NCBI GenBank assembly: GCA_902805775.1
Contig: CADCUB010000052.1
Coordinates: forward strand, 66,666 to 113,221
Direction of reading: 5' to 3'
Length of the DNA stretch: 46,556 nucleotides
Source of the DNA: an uncultured Frankineae bacterium
GTDB lineage: Bacteria > Actinomycetota > Actinomycetes > Mycobacteriales > SCTD01
The translations under genes and the position numbers were made by a program. Shown here piece after piece: positions 21,999 to 33,874 of the stretch. Under the pieces are notes generated by a model, which saw only the letters and a program-made list of their open reading frames with translations, made no database searches and was not told the DNA's origin. The first letter of the stretch is position 1. Every line of letters starts with the position of its first letter.

Positions 21999-22529
21999 AT
22001 GGCCACCACCCGCCACACCCTGTCGGTCCTCGTCGAGGACAAGCCCGGTGTGCTCGCCCGCGTCGCGTCGCTGTTCAGCCGGCGCGGCTTCAACATCGAG
22101 TCGCTGGCCGTCGGGCCGACGGAGCACGCGAGCGTCAGCCGCATGACGATCGTCGTCGCCGTCGAGGACTCGCCCCTCGAGCAGGTGACCAAGCAGCTGA
22201 ACAAGCTCATCAACGTCCTGAAGATCGTGGAGCTCGACCCCGCGTCGAGCGTGCAGCGCGAGCTGCTGCTCGTGAAGGTCAAGGCCGACCTCACCAGCCG
22301 CAGTCACGTGCTCGAGACGGCCCAGCTGTTCCGGGCCAAGGTCGTCGACGTCGCCGCCGACGCGGTGACGATCGAGGCCACCGGCACGACCGACAAGCTC
22401 GCCGCCCTGATCCGGGTGCTCGAGCCGTTCGGCATCCGCGAGCTCGTGCAGTCGGGCATGGTCGCCGTCGCACGGGGATCGCGTTCGATGACCGGCGCCG
22501 AGACGCGCCTGCGCAGCGCCGCCTCCTAG
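21999..22529 (+). CDS. ilvN: Acetolactate synthase small (regulatory) subunit
   Basis: IlvN binds the IlvB catalytic subunit, raises its activity and confers feedback inhibition by valine. The N-terminal ACT domain is clear (HTLSVLVEDKPGVLARVASL, then RRGFNIESLAVGPTEH, residues 4-45). The C-terminal ACT-like half includes RELLLVKVKAD and IEATGTTDKLAALIRVLEPF. The length of 176 residues is typical. The 84-nt gap after ilvB has no terminator or second promoter that I can defend, so ilvBNC is likely one operon. Confidence 0.96.
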   Translation: MATTRHTLSVLVEDKPGVLARVASLFSRRGFNIESLAVGPTEHASVSRMTIVVAVEDSPLEQVTKQLNKLINVLKIVELDPASSVQRELLLVKVKADLTSRSHVLETAQLFRAKVVDVAADAVTIEATGTTDKLAALIRVLEPFGIRELVQSGMVAVARGSRSMTGAETRLRSAAS

Positions 22530-22568
22530 CGCCCGTCGCGACGGGCTGCGCGCAGCCTGCCGGCCCCC

Positions 22569-23705
<1,137 letters not shown>

Positions 23706-23721
23706 CCCACCCCTGCGACGC

Positions 23722-23752
23722 GCCCGGCGAGCAGCAGGTCAGCGCGCCGGGC
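23722..23752. terminator. Possible bidirectional terminator after ilvC
   Basis: GCCCGGCG (23722-23729) pairs with CGCCGGGC (23745-23752) around a 15-nt loop. It lies 17 nt after the ilvC stop and spans the stop (TCA, 23739-23741) of the convergent gene. There is no T tract. Confidence 0.45.
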
Positions 23753-26117
23753 CGAACCACCCGGCCGCGTCCGCCACCAGCCCGAGCGTGCCCGCGGTGT
23801 TCTGCAGGCGCAGCTGGCCACCGCCGAGCCTGGCGACCACGAGACCGGCAGAGGTCGCACCGGCCACCAGCTCGAGGTTCGCGAACGGCGGTACGGCCGA
23901 CGCCGTCGCGGGGTAGACGCGCACGGCGGTCCTGGCCGTGGCGCCGACGCCGGTGACGTTCAGGACCGCAGCGCTCGCGCGCCGCGGGATCGTCGTGCCG
24001 CCGCCGGCGCTGAGCACCACGCTCTGCCCGGGTCCGAGGCGGGTCGGGGCGCCGGCCGCGGTCCCGAGCCGCACGCGGGTGTCGAGCACCCGGCGAGGGG
24101 TGACGACGCGGAACAGGTCGCCCGCCGGATCCCCGGAGTAGTAGCCGGAGACGTCCGCGACCAGGTGCGTGCTGCCGCCGACCGACCGCAGCCGCACGGT
24201 GCCGTCGGCGCCGACCCGGACGACGACCAGGTTGCCGACCGGCGCGCCCGACGAGGCGTTGACGTTGCTGACCAGCGGCACGGCCGCCGCGGGCCCGCCG
24301 CCCGGGTAGGCACGCACGCTCGTGGGCGCCGTCGCGCCGACAGCCGTGAGCGTGAGCGCGACGGCGGTGGCGCCGGACGGCACCGGGCCGGCCCCGGCGA
24401 CCCGCACGTCGAGCACGCCGCCGGACGGGACCGGCGCACCGGCCCCGCGACGACGGGTGTCGAGCAGGCGCACGGGGTCGACGGCGCGGAAGGTGCTGGC
24501 GGCGCGGGGGGCGTACCAGCCGGCGAGGTCGGCGACCAGGTGCACGGCGCCGCTGGCGTTGCGCAGCCGTACCCGCCCGCGGTTGCCGATCGGCACGGTG
24601 ACGAGGTTGGCGCGGCTCACCCCGGCGGCCAGGTTGAGGTTGGACACCCCGGGCACCGGGCTCGGCGTGACCGGCGTCGGGTAGACGCGCACGTGGGTGC
24701 TCAGCGTCGGGGAGACCCCGGTGAGGTTGAGGACCACCGCCGTCGCCCCGGCGGGCACTCCGGCCCGTCCCGTCACCTGGAGGTCGAGGGCACCGCCGGC
24801 GCCGACGGCCCGGGCGGCGGCGCCCCTGCCGGAGCGCGTGTCGAGCAGCCGCACGGGGTCCACGGCGGTGAAGCGCGAGCCGGTCAGGGCGGGCACGGAG
24901 TACCCCATGTCGGCCAGCATGCCGAGGGCGATCTGGCCGGGGTCCGCGTACGCCTCGCCCGTGTCGAGGTACGGCGTCATCAGCGCCTGCGCGCTCGCCC
25001 GGGGGTAGCGGCGCTCGTCGAGGTGGCTGTACGACGAGCCCTCGACGAACGGGCTCTCGCCCGGGCCGCACCGCCGGAGCGGGCCGGGCTCCCCGCAGCG
25101 CGCGGGGGCCTGCAGGCGCACCTTGGCGCCGGCCGCCGTGAGCGCCGTCTGCCCCGACCAGTAGAGCGAGTCGCCGACCAGCGCCGAGCGCAGGGCGGCC
25201 GACCCGTCGGGCAGCGACAGCACCGGCCTGCCCCCGGTGCCGGCCTCGGCGGCGCTGGTCACGTAGGTGAACTGGTCGAACGAGGTGGCGCTGCGCACAC
25301 CGGTGCGGCCGTTCACGGCGGTGCTGCCGACCGTGGCCCGGCCGCCGTCCAGCCGGGCCGTTCCGGCGATGCCCAGGCCGTGGCCGATCTCGTGCAGGAC
25401 CACGGTGCGGAAGTCGATCTGGTGGGGCGCGGGCCGGCCGTCGGTGCCGAGGTAGAGCCCGGGGCCGTTGGGGTTGAACTCGGCGACGATGTCGGGGTTG
25501 AGCGCCGAGCCGCGTCGCGGCCGCGCGTCGCGACCGGTCCGGGCGTTGGTGAGCGCGACCGGCTCGAAGACGTCGTCACGCAGCTGCGCCACCGTCGGCG
25601 CGCGGCCGGCGGGCGCCACCGTCGCGCCCTGGTTGCGCAGGAAGTCGAACGGACCGGCGCCACCCAGGATGCCCGGGCCGAGGCTGCGCGCCGTCGCCTG
25701 CACCACGATCGGGACGGGGGACTCGATCGTGCGCTCCCACACGTCGGCGGCGGCGCGGAAGGCCGCGCGCGCCGGGGCCGACCAGGCGTTACCGGCCGTG
25801 TCGACGAAGTGGACCTCGATGCGCGACACACGCGTCGCCGTCAGGGCCGCCGTCCCCACGGGGGCCGTCGCCGTGCGCAGGGCCGGGGAGGTCCGGGCGG
25901 TGCCCCGCAGCGTCCGGCCGCGCGGCAGCGCGTCCGCGTCTCCGGCACCGGCCACCAGCGCCGCCCGCAGGCTGGTGGCCGGCGTGACGGCGGCCCGGTC
26001 GGCGGCGGCCCGGTCAGCGGCCGACGTCGCCGGAGCGGTGGCCAGCAGGCCGGCGGGCGCGAGCAGCGCAAGGAGCCCCGCGGCGAGCGTGCGCGAGAGG
26101 CCGACAGGGGTGCGCAC
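23739..26117 (-). CDS. Secreted metalloprotease-like protein with three C-terminal beta-repeat domains
   Basis: This predicted exported protein has a signal peptide (TLAAGLLALLAPAGLLATA, then AxA-like cleavage). A peptidase-like domain spans residues ~95-410. The zinc motif is VVLHEIGHGLGIAG, with H242, E243 and H246, and a possible Met-turn occurs at ALMTPYLDTGEA. The third His of the metzincin HExxHxxGxxH pattern is absent (glycine instead). Three repeats of ~120 residues follow (about 416-537, 543-661, 669-790), each starting F(T/R)xVxPxRxLDTR and ending HLVADxxGYY or similar. These are common actinobacterial cell-surface modules of unknown ligand. I chose GTG at 26117, which has GGAG 6 nt upstream. 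ATG at 26150 would add 11 residues. Confidence 0.82.
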   Translation of the reverse strand: MRTPVGLSRTLAAGLLALLAPAGLLATAPATSAADRAAADRAAVTPATSLRAALVAGAGDADALPRGRTLRGTARTSPALRTATAPVGTAALTATRVSRIEVHFVDTAGNAWSAPARAAFRAAADVWERTIESPVPIVVQATARSLGPGILGGAGPFDFLRNQGATVAPAGRAPTVAQLRDDVFEPVALTNARTGRDARPRRGSALNPDIVAEFNPNGPGLYLGTDGRPAPHQIDFRTVVLHEIGHGLGIAGTARLDGGRATVGSTAVNGRTGVRSATSFDQFTYVTSAAEAGTGGRPVLSLPDGSAALRSALVGDSLYWSGQTALTAAGAKVRLQAPARCGEPGPLRRCGPGESPFVEGSSYSHLDERRYPRASAQALMTPYLDTGEAYADPGQIALGMLADMGYSVPALTGSRFTAVDPVRLLDTRSGRGAAARAVGAGGALDLQVTGRAGVPAGATAVVLNLTGVSPTLSTHVRVYPTPVTPSPVPGVSNLNLAAGVSRANLVTVPIGNRGRVRLRNASGAVHLVADLAGWYAPRAASTFRAVDPVRLLDTRRRGAGAPVPSGGVLDVRVAGAGPVPSGATAVALTLTAVGATAPTSVRAYPGGGPAAAVPLVSNVNASSGAPVGNLVVVRVGADGTVRLRSVGGSTHLVADVSGYYSGDPAGDLFRVVTPRRVLDTRVRLGTAAGAPTRLGPGQSVVLSAGGGTTIPRRASAAVLNVTGVGATARTAVRVYPATASAVPPFANLELVAGATSAGLVVARLGGGQLRLQNTAGTLGLVADAAGWFGPAR

Positions 26118-26222
26118 GCGGACTCCAGGGTGTCGGGGATCGGCGCCCATCCTGCCAGTCGGCGCACGTTCTGTTGCGACTTGAGCACCATCCGTGCCGC
26201 AGGACACGCCCCCTCGTACGCC

Positions 26223-26267
26223 GGAGATCACCACTAGGCTGCGACGGCCCGGACGCCGTCGATCTCC
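26223..26267 (+). promoter_or_regulatory. serA promoter/leader with nested inverted repeats
   Basis: The -10 TAGGCT (26235-26240) predicts a start near 26247. Two inverted repeats surround it: outer GGAGATC (26223-26229) with GATCTCC (26261-26267), and inner CGACGGC (26242-26248) with GCCGTCG (26255-26261). GAGATCACCA here also occurs in the hairpin after ilvD. They could be an operator or an RNA structure. GAGGA just upstream of GTG 26278 is the ribosome binding site. Confidence 0.4.
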
Positions 26268-26277
26268 GTGAGGACCC

Positions 26278-27882
26278 GTGACCCCCGCAGGCGCAGCGCT
26301 GCCCGTCGTCCTGATCGCCGAGGAGCTCGCGCCGTCGGTGCTGGCGGTGCTCGGCGACACCGTCGAGATCCGCTCGGTCGACGGCGCCGACCGCAGCGCG
26401 CTGCTGCCCGCGCTGGCCGACGCCGACGCCGTCCTGATCCGCAGCGCCACCCGCATCGACGCCGAGGCGCTGGCCGCCGCTCCCGTCCTGAAGGTGGTCG
26501 CGCGGGCCGGCATCGGCCTCGACAACGTCGACGTCCGCGCCGCCACCGCGCGTGGCGTCATGGTCGTGAACGCGCCGCAGAGCAACGTCGTGAGTGCAGC
26601 GGAGCAGGCCGTGGCCCTGCTGCTCGCCGCCGCGCGCAACCTCGCTCCGGCCAACGCGGCGCTGAAGTCGGGGCGGTGGGAGCGCAGCCGCTGGACCGGT
26701 GTCGAGGTCGCCGACAAGGTCGTGGGGATCGTCGGCCTGGGTCGCATCGGGGTGCTGTTCGCCCAGCGCATGTCCGCCTTCGGCACGACGCTCGTCGCCT
26801 ACGACCCGTACGTCGCGCCGGCGCGAGCCGCCCAGATCGGCGTGCGGCTGGTCTCGCTCGACGAGCTGCTGCGCGAGAGCGACTTCATCTCCATCCACCT
26901 GCCCAAGACGCCGGAGACCGTCGGGCTGATCGGGCGCGAGCAGCTGGCGCTGTGCAAGCCGACGGTGCGGATCGTCAACGCCGCCCGCGGGGGGCTGCTC
27001 GACGAGGACGCGCTCGCCGAGGCCCTGGCTGCCGGCACGGTCGCCGGTGCGGGCCTCGACGTGTTCACGACCGAGCCCTGCACCGACTCGCCGCTGTTCG
27101 CCTTCGAGAGCGTCGTGGTGACGCCGCACCTCGGTGCGTCGACCGTCGAGGCGCAGGACAAGGCCGGGATCGCCGTGGCCCGGTCGGTGCGCCTGGCGCT
27201 GCAGGGCGAGTTCGTGCCGGACGCGGTCAACGTGCAGGCCGGCGGCGTCGTGGCCGAGGACCTGCGCCCGGCGCTGCCTCTGGTCGAGAAGCTCGGCCGG
27301 GTGTTCACCGCCCTGGCCGGGGGCGTCGCCGCCAACCTCGAGGTGCTCGTGCGCGGCGAGATCGCCGCCCTCGACGTCGGCGTGCTGCAGCTGGCGGCGC
27401 TCAAGGGGGTGTTCGGCGAGGTCGTCGAGGAGCAGGTCACCTTCGTCAACGCGCCGGTGCTGGCCGCCGAGCGCGGGGTGGAGACCTCCCTGTCGACCGA
27501 CCCCGACAGCCCCGACTACCGCAACCTCGTCACGGTGCGCGGCGCGCTCCCGACCGGCGGGACCGTGTCGGTCTCGGGCACCCTGACCGGCCCCCGTCAG
27601 GTCGAGAAGCTCACCGAGGTGGACGGCTTCGACCTCGAGCTCGTCGCCGAGCGCAACCTGGTCTTCTTCCGCTACCACGACCGCCCCGGCGTCGTCGGGC
27701 TCGTGGGCGCCCGTCTGGGGGAGGCCGACATCAACATCGCCGGCGCCCAGGTCAGCCGGACCGCGCAGGGCGGGCAGGCGCTCATGGCGCTCACCGTCGA
27801 CAGCCCTCCTCCCGCCGAGCTGCTCGAGTCGATCGCCGACGCGATCGGTGCGACCTCGGTGCGCTCGGTGGCGCTGGGGTGA
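26278..27882 (+). CDS. serA: D-3-phosphoglycerate dehydrogenase (long type with ACT domain)
   Basis: SerA oxidises 3-phosphoglycerate with NAD+ as the first step of serine synthesis. At 534 residues it is the long form, as in M. tuberculosis. It has split substrate domains, a Rossmann motif GIVGLGRIGVLFAQRM, the conserved VARAGIGLDNVD, RGGLLDEDAL and the catalytic His in VVTPHLGASTVEAQ. An intervening domain (~320-450) follows, then a C-terminal ACT domain (FFRYHDRPGVVGLVGARLGE) that normally senses serine. The GTG start has GAGGA 5 nt upstream. The stop overlaps the next gene (GTGA). Confidence 0.97.
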   Translation: MTPAGAALPVVLIAEELAPSVLAVLGDTVEIRSVDGADRSALLPALADADAVLIRSATRIDAEALAAAPVLKVVARAGIGLDNVDVRAATARGVMVVNAPQSNVVSAAEQAVALLLAAARNLAPANAALKSGRWERSRWTGVEVADKVVGIVGLGRIGVLFAQRMSAFGTTLVAYDPYVAPARAAQIGVRLVSLDELLRESDFISIHLPKTPETVGLIGREQLALCKPTVRIVNAARGGLLDEDALAEALAAGTVAGAGLDVFTTEPCTDSPLFAFESVVVTPHLGASTVEAQDKAGIAVARSVRLALQGEFVPDAVNVQAGGVVAEDLRPALPLVEKLGRVFTALAGGVAANLEVLVRGEIAALDVGVLQLAALKGVFGEVVEEQVTFVNAPVLAAERGVETSLSTDPDSPDYRNLVTVRGALPTGGTVSVSGTLTGPRQVEKLTEVDGFDLELVAERNLVFFRYHDRPGVVGLVGARLGEADINIAGAQVSRTAQGGQALMALTVDSPPPAELLESIADAIGATSVRSVALG

Positions 27883-28745
27883 CGACCTTCCTCGCGGCGG
27901 ACGGGACCCGGCTCGCGTACGCGCTCGTCGGCAGCGGGCCGCTGCTCGTCTGCGTGCCGGGCGGCCCGGGACGGGCGGCGGCCTACCTCGAGGACCTCGG
28001 CGGCCTGGCGCAGGAGCGCACCCTGGTGCTGTTCGACAACCGGGCGACCGGACGCAGCGAGGTGCCGGCCGACCCGTCGACGCTGCGCTTCGACCGGCTC
28101 GCCGACGACGTCGAGGCCCTGCGCGAGCACCTCGGCGAGGCGCGGATCGACCTGCTCGGGCACTCCGCCGGCAGCGTCGTCGCCCAGGCGTACGCATCGG
28201 CGCACGCCGACCGCCTGCGCTCGCTGGTGCTGGCGACGCCGGTCGACGTGCTGCAGCGGGGCCCGGCCGCGCGCGCCGACGTGCCGGCGATCCGCGAGTC
28301 CCGCGCGTCCGAGCCCTGGTACGCCGAGGCGGCCGAGGCGGAGGCGGCGCTGGCCGATGCCTCCCCCGCGCAGGAGCAGGCGCTGCAGCGCGCGACCCGG
28401 CCCTTCTACTACGGCCGGTGGGACGCGCGGACGCAGGCGCACGCCGCCTCGGCCGACTCGCAGATGAGCCCCCGCGCCGGCCTGGGCTTCTCCACCGACG
28501 GCGAGTCGGTCGACGTCCCGGCGCTCGTCGCCGGGCTCGGCCGGGTCGAGGCGCCGGTGCTCGTCCTGGGCGCCGAGCTGGACGGCGCCACAGGCGTCGA
28601 GGCGGTCCACACGGTCGCCGCCTGCTTCCCCCGCGCCGAGACGGCGGTCGTGCCGCGGGCCGGGCACTTCCCGTGGGTCGACGAGCCGGCGGCGTTCCGG
28701 GCGGTCGTGGCGGAGTTCCTGCGGCGGGTGGCGCCCGCGGGGTGA
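27879..28745 (+). CDS. Alpha/beta hydrolase (proline iminopeptidase-like)
   Basis: This 288-residue alpha/beta hydrolase has an oxyanion-hole segment VCVPGGPGRAAAYLEDL and the nucleophile elbow LLGHSAGSVVAQAYA (S96). A candidate acid is in GAELDGATG (D235) and the His in RAGHFPWVDEP (H263), giving a complete Ser-Asp-His triad. The PGGPG oxyanion motif and FDNRATGRSE resemble proline iminopeptidases, but the substrate cannot be read from sequence. The GTG start overlaps the serA stop by 4 bp, so it is co-translated with serA. It ends 15 bp before a convergent transporter gene. Confidence 0.88.
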   Translation: MTTFLAADGTRLAYALVGSGPLLVCVPGGPGRAAAYLEDLGGLAQERTLVLFDNRATGRSEVPADPSTLRFDRLADDVEALREHLGEARIDLLGHSAGSVVAQAYASAHADRLRSLVLATPVDVLQRGPAARADVPAIRESRASEPWYAEAAEAEAALADASPAQEQALQRATRPFYYGRWDARTQAHAASADSQMSPRAGLGFSTDGESVDVPALVAGLGRVEAPVLVLGAELDGATGVEAVHTVAACFPRAETAVVPRAGHFPWVDEPAAFRAVVAEFLRRVAPAG

Positions 28746-28760
28746 GCGGGCCGCCCGCGC

Positions 28761-29534
28761 TCAGAGCGTGGCGAGCAGGAACGACAGGACGAAGCCCAGC
28801 GCCGTCGACAGGGCGACCAGCGGTCCCCCCTGCTCGTACGCCTCCGGCATCAGGGTGTCGGCCAGCGAGGCGACCACTGCTCCCGCGGCGAACGCGAGCG
28901 GCAGCGAGATCGTCTCGTCGGACACCGACGTCAGCGGTCCGGCCCCGAGCAGGACGGCAGCGCCCAGCAGGACCGCCGCCGCCGACCACAGACCGACGGC
29001 GTACAGCGTCGACCGGCCCTGCGCCCGCATCGACGCCGCGCCGACCAGCGCCTCCGGCAGGTTCGAGGCGAAGATGGCCGCCAGCAGGGCGAGGCTCCCG
29101 CCGCCGGCGCCCAGCGAGATGCCGAGGGCGGCGTTCTCCGGCACGCCGTCGAGCGTGACCGCGGCGAGCAGCGCGAGTCCGGCTCCGCCGCTGGTGGACG
29201 CCGAGCTCGCGGGGCGGTCGTCGCTGGCCGCGTCCTTGTCCAGCAGAGCGCTGCCGTCGGGATCGTCGTCCTTCGCGACGTACCGGTCCAGGACCATGCT
29301 CGCCCCGGTGAAGACGACGGCTCCGGCGGCGAGTCCGAGGGCTGCTCGGACGGCGCCGCCCTTCTCGTAGGACTCCTCGAACAGCTCGAAGGTCAGAGCG
29401 GTGATCAGGGCACCCGCCGCGAAGGCCAGGACCGCTGCCAGCAAGCGCTCGGGGAACGTGAACTTCGAGCCCAGGTAGGCGCCGAGCACGAGCGGGCTGC
29501 TCGCGAGCACGGCGAACAGCACGGTGCGGTCCAC
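28761..29534 (-). CDS. ZIP-family metal transporter-like membrane protein
   Basis: This 257-residue protein has about eight hydrophobic segments and the ZIP/ZupT layout. TM1 begins PLVLGAYLGSKF, and an acidic loop (about residues 85-112, rich in Asp and Ser) connects the two halves. The two signature helices are present as TLDGVPENAALGISL and ASNLPEALVGAA. In canonical zinc ZIPs these positions carry His (HNxPEG and HExPE). Here they read DGVPEN and SNLPEA, so metal selectivity may differ or transport may be altered. The GTG start at 29534 is divergent from the leuA leader. No metal-responsive operator was recognised. Confidence 0.8.
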   Translation of the reverse strand: MDRTVLFAVLASSPLVLGAYLGSKFTFPERLLAAVLAFAAGALITALTFELFEESYEKGGAVRAALGLAAGAVVFTGASMVLDRYVAKDDDPDGSALLDKDAASDDRPASSASTSGGAGLALLAAVTLDGVPENAALGISLGAGGGSLALLAAIFASNLPEALVGAASMRAQGRSTLYAVGLWSAAAVLLGAAVLLGAGPLTSVSDETISLPLAFAAGAVVASLADTLMPEAYEQGGPLVALSTALGFVLSFLLATL

Positions 29535-29647
29535 GCGCGAGTTGTACCACTGGGAACGGCGAGCCGGTCGGTGCTCGGGGCGACCGGGCGGCGTCGGGGC
29601 CGCGCGAGGACCTGCTCACCCGGGCCGGTCCGTGACGGGGCGCCGGG

Positions 29648-29653
29648 TACGCT
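29648..29653 (+). promoter_or_regulatory. Predicted -10 element of leuA, leaderless for the leader peptide
   Basis: TACGCT is followed after 6 nt of C by the GTG (29660) of the leucine-rich leader ORF. Transcription should start at or next to that codon. No ribosome binding site is present. Confidence 0.5.
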
Positions 29654-29659
29654 CCCCCC

Positions 29660-31499
<1,840 letters not shown>

Positions 31500-31501
31500 G
31501 C

Positions 31502-31530
31502 TGAGACGGCTGTCTCACCGCCGCTAGGCT
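31502..31530 (+). promoter_or_regulatory. leuB promoter with 16-bp palindromic operator
   Basis: TGAGACGGCTGTCTCA (31502-31517) is a perfect inverted repeat, TGAGAC and GTCTCA with a 4-nt centre. It overlaps the expected -35. The -10 TAGGCT lies at 31525-31530, and leuB ATG at 31539 follows after 8 nt, so the transcript is leaderless. The same element occurs before ilvB and between leuR and leuC, pointing to one shared regulator. Confidence 0.7.
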
Positions 31531-31538
31531 CCGCGGCC

Positions 31539-32555
31539 ATGAGCACCCGGCTGGCGGTCATCGGCGGCGACGGCATCGGTCCCGAGGTCGTCGCCGTCGG
31601 CCTGCAGGTCCTCGAGGCGGTGCTGCCGGAGGTCGAGCGGACCGACTACGACCTCGGCGCCCGTGCCTTCTCGCGCACCGGCGAGGCGCTGCCCGACAGC
31701 GTGCTGGCCGAGCTGCGCGGGCACGACGCGATCCTGCTCGGAGCCATCGGCGACCCGAGCGTGCCGCCCGGCGTGCTCGAGCGCGGGCTGCTGCTGCGCC
31801 TGCGCTTCGAGCTCGACCACTTCGTGAACCTGCGGCCGGTGCGGCTGTTCCCCGGAGTGGCCGGACCGCTCGGCGACCGCGCCGTCGACATGGTGGTGGT
31901 CCGCGAGGGCACCGAGGGGCCGTACGTCGGCAACGGCGGGCGCTTCCGGACCGGCACGCCGCACGAGGTGGCGACCGAGGTCAGCCTCAACACCGCGCAC
32001 GGCGTCGAGCGGGTCGTGCGCGACGCCTTCACGCGGGCGCAGGGCCGCGAGCGCAAGCACCTGACGCTGGTGCACAAGACCAACGTGCTGGTCCACGCCG
32101 GCGGGCTGTGGAAGCGCGTCTTCGACGAGGTGGCGGCGGAGTTCACGGACGTCACGACCGACTACTCGCACGTCGACGCGGCCTCGATGTTCTTCGTGAC
32201 CTCGCCCGAGCGCTTCGACGTCGTGGTGACCGACAACCTGTTCGGCGACATCCTCACCGACATCGGCGCGGCGATCGGGGGCGGCATCGGGCTCGCCGCG
32301 AGCGGCAACATCGACGCCACGCGCACCCACCCCTCGATGTTCGAGCCGGTGCACGGCAGCGCCCCCGACATCGCCGGCCAGGGCGTCGCCGACCCGACCG
32401 CGACGGTGCTGTCCGTGGCGCTGCTGCTCGAGCACCTCGGTCACGCCGAGCAGGCCCGCCGGGTCGAGCAGGCGGTCGCCGACGACCTCGCCGGTCGGGG
32501 TGCGGCGCCGCGGTCGACCGCCCAGGTGGCCGAGGCCCTGCTCGCCCGCCTCTGA
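31539..32555 (+). CDS. leuB: 3-Isopropylmalate dehydrogenase
   Basis: LeuB oxidises and decarboxylates 3-isopropylmalate with NAD+ to 4-methyl-2-oxopentanoate. The 338 residues fit the actinobacterial type. The N-terminus is [19 protein letters not shown]. The loop [16 protein letters not shown], the lysine in LVHKTNVL and the aspartates in [16 protein letters not shown] are the expected active-site segments. [14 protein letters not shown] marks the NAD site. It has no ribosome binding site, in keeping with the leaderless start. Regulation is likely through the operator at 31502-31517. Confidence 0.96.
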   Translation: MSTRLAVIGGDGIGPEVVAVGLQVLEAVLPEVERTDYDLGARAFSRTGEALPDSVLAELRGHDAILLGAIGDPSVPPGVLERGLLLRLRFELDHFVNLRPVRLFPGVAGPLGDRAVDMVVVREGTEGPYVGNGGRFRTGTPHEVATEVSLNTAHGVERVVRDAFTRAQGRERKHLTLVHKTNVLVHAGGLWKRVFDEVAAEFTDVTTDYSHVDAASMFFVTSPERFDVVVTDNLFGDILTDIGAAIGGGIGLAASGNIDATRTHPSMFEPVHGSAPDIAGQGVADPTATVLSVALLLEHLGHAEQARRVEQAVADDLAGRGAAPRSTAQVAEALLARL

Positions 32556-32673
32556 GCTGCGCTCGCGGTCGGGGAGGCGCGGGCGGGCGGTCCGGCGCAC
32601 CTGCTCGCGACCCGGCGGACGGGCGTGCGGCTCGGCTACCGTCCAGGTGACCACCGCACGGACGGAGCAGCGC

Positions 32674-33789
32674 ATGACGGCCACCGGGATCTCGCGACCG
32701 ACGATCGAGACGGTGCTGAGCACCGCGCGTCGCAGCGACGCCGAGCGCGAGGCGCTCATGGCCGACCCCGGCTTCGGCCGGGTGCACACCGACCACATGG
32801 TCGCGATCCGCTGGGACGCCGAGCAGGGCTGGCACGACGCGAGGCTCACCGCGTACGAGCCGCTGCAGCTCGACCCGTCGGCGATGGTCCTGCACTACGG
32901 ACAGGCGATCTTCGAGGGGCTCAAGGCCTACCGGCAGCCCGACGGGGGCGTCGCGGTCTTCCGGCCCGAGGAGAACGCCCGGCGCTTCAACCGCTCGGCG
33001 GCCCGCCTGGCGATGCCCGAGCTGCCCGTCGAGCTGTTCCTCGAGGCCGTCGACCGGCTCGTCGACACCGACCGGGCCTGGGTGCCCAGCGCCGAGGGGC
33101 AGAGCCTCTACCTGCGGCCCTTCATGATCGCCACCGAGGCGCAGGTCGGCATGCGCCCGGCGCACGAGTACCTGTTCCTGCTCATCGCCTTCCCCGTGAC
33201 GCCGTTCTTCCCGGGCGAGGTCAAGCCGGTGACCGTCTGGCTGTCCGACGAGTACGTCCGCGCGGCCGTCGGCGGGACCGGTGAGGCCAAGTGCGCCGGC
33301 AACTACGCCGGCAGCCTGCTCGCCCAGCGCCAGGCCGCCGAGAAGGGCTGCGACCAGGTCGTCTGGCTCGACGCGGTCGAGCGCCGCTGGGTCGAGGAGA
33401 TGGGCGGCATGAACCTGTTCTTCGTCTGCGCCACCGACGACGGCCCCCGCCTGCTCACGCCCGCCCTCACCGGCACGCTGCTGCCGGGAGTCGTCCGCGA
33501 CTCCCTGATCGCCCTCGCCCCGGAGCTCGGGCTGCCCGTCGAGCAGGGCCGGATCTCGGTCGACGAGTGGCGCAAGGGCGCCGAGGACGGCTCGATCACC
33601 GAGGTCTTCGCCTGCGGCACCGCGGCGGTCATCGCCCCGGTCGGGCGGGCCCGCGGCCGCTCCGGCGACTGGACCATGGCCGACGGCGGCGCCGGGAAGG
33701 TCACCATGCGGCTGCGCCGGACGCTGCTCGACCTGCAGTACGGCCGCCGCGAGGACCCGCACGGCTGGATGCACCGCGTGGGGGGCTGA
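32674..33789 (+). CDS. ilvE: Branched-chain amino acid aminotransferase
   Basis: This PLP enzyme of fold type IV transaminates the 2-oxo acids to valine, leucine and isoleucine. The 371-residue long type is typical for actinobacteria. LHYGQAIFEGLKAYR, PFMIATEAQVGMRP and the catalytic K206 in GEAKCAGNYAGSLLAQ are present. They are followed by EEMGGMNLFFV, TPALTGTLLPGVVRDSL and ITEVFACGTAAVIAPV. ATG at 32674 has CGGAG upstream. A -10 TACCGT at 32637-32642 gives a leader of about 25 nt. No copy of the 16-bp operator was seen here. Confidence 0.97.
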   Translation: MTATGISRPTIETVLSTARRSDAEREALMADPGFGRVHTDHMVAIRWDAEQGWHDARLTAYEPLQLDPSAMVLHYGQAIFEGLKAYRQPDGGVAVFRPEENARRFNRSAARLAMPELPVELFLEAVDRLVDTDRAWVPSAEGQSLYLRPFMIATEAQVGMRPAHEYLFLLIAFPVTPFFPGEVKPVTVWLSDEYVRAAVGGTGEAKCAGNYAGSLLAQRQAAEKGCDQVVWLDAVERRWVEEMGGMNLFFVCATDDGPRLLTPALTGTLLPGVVRDSLIALAPELGLPVEQGRISVDEWRKGAEDGSITEVFACGTAAVIAPVGRARGRSGDWTMADGGAGKVTMRLRRTLLDLQYGRREDPHGWMHRVGG

Positions 33790-33874
33790 CGCCCCAGGGG
33801 AGAGAGCCGGTCCAGGGGCTGTTCCCGGGGCCCGCGGGGTCGTAGCCTGCGCACCCCCGGCATGAGGAGTCCCT

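Noticed and set aside
28744..28762. Hairpin between the alpha/beta hydrolase and the ZIP-like gene
   Set aside because: The arms leave almost no loop and need a bulge, so I do not call it a terminator.
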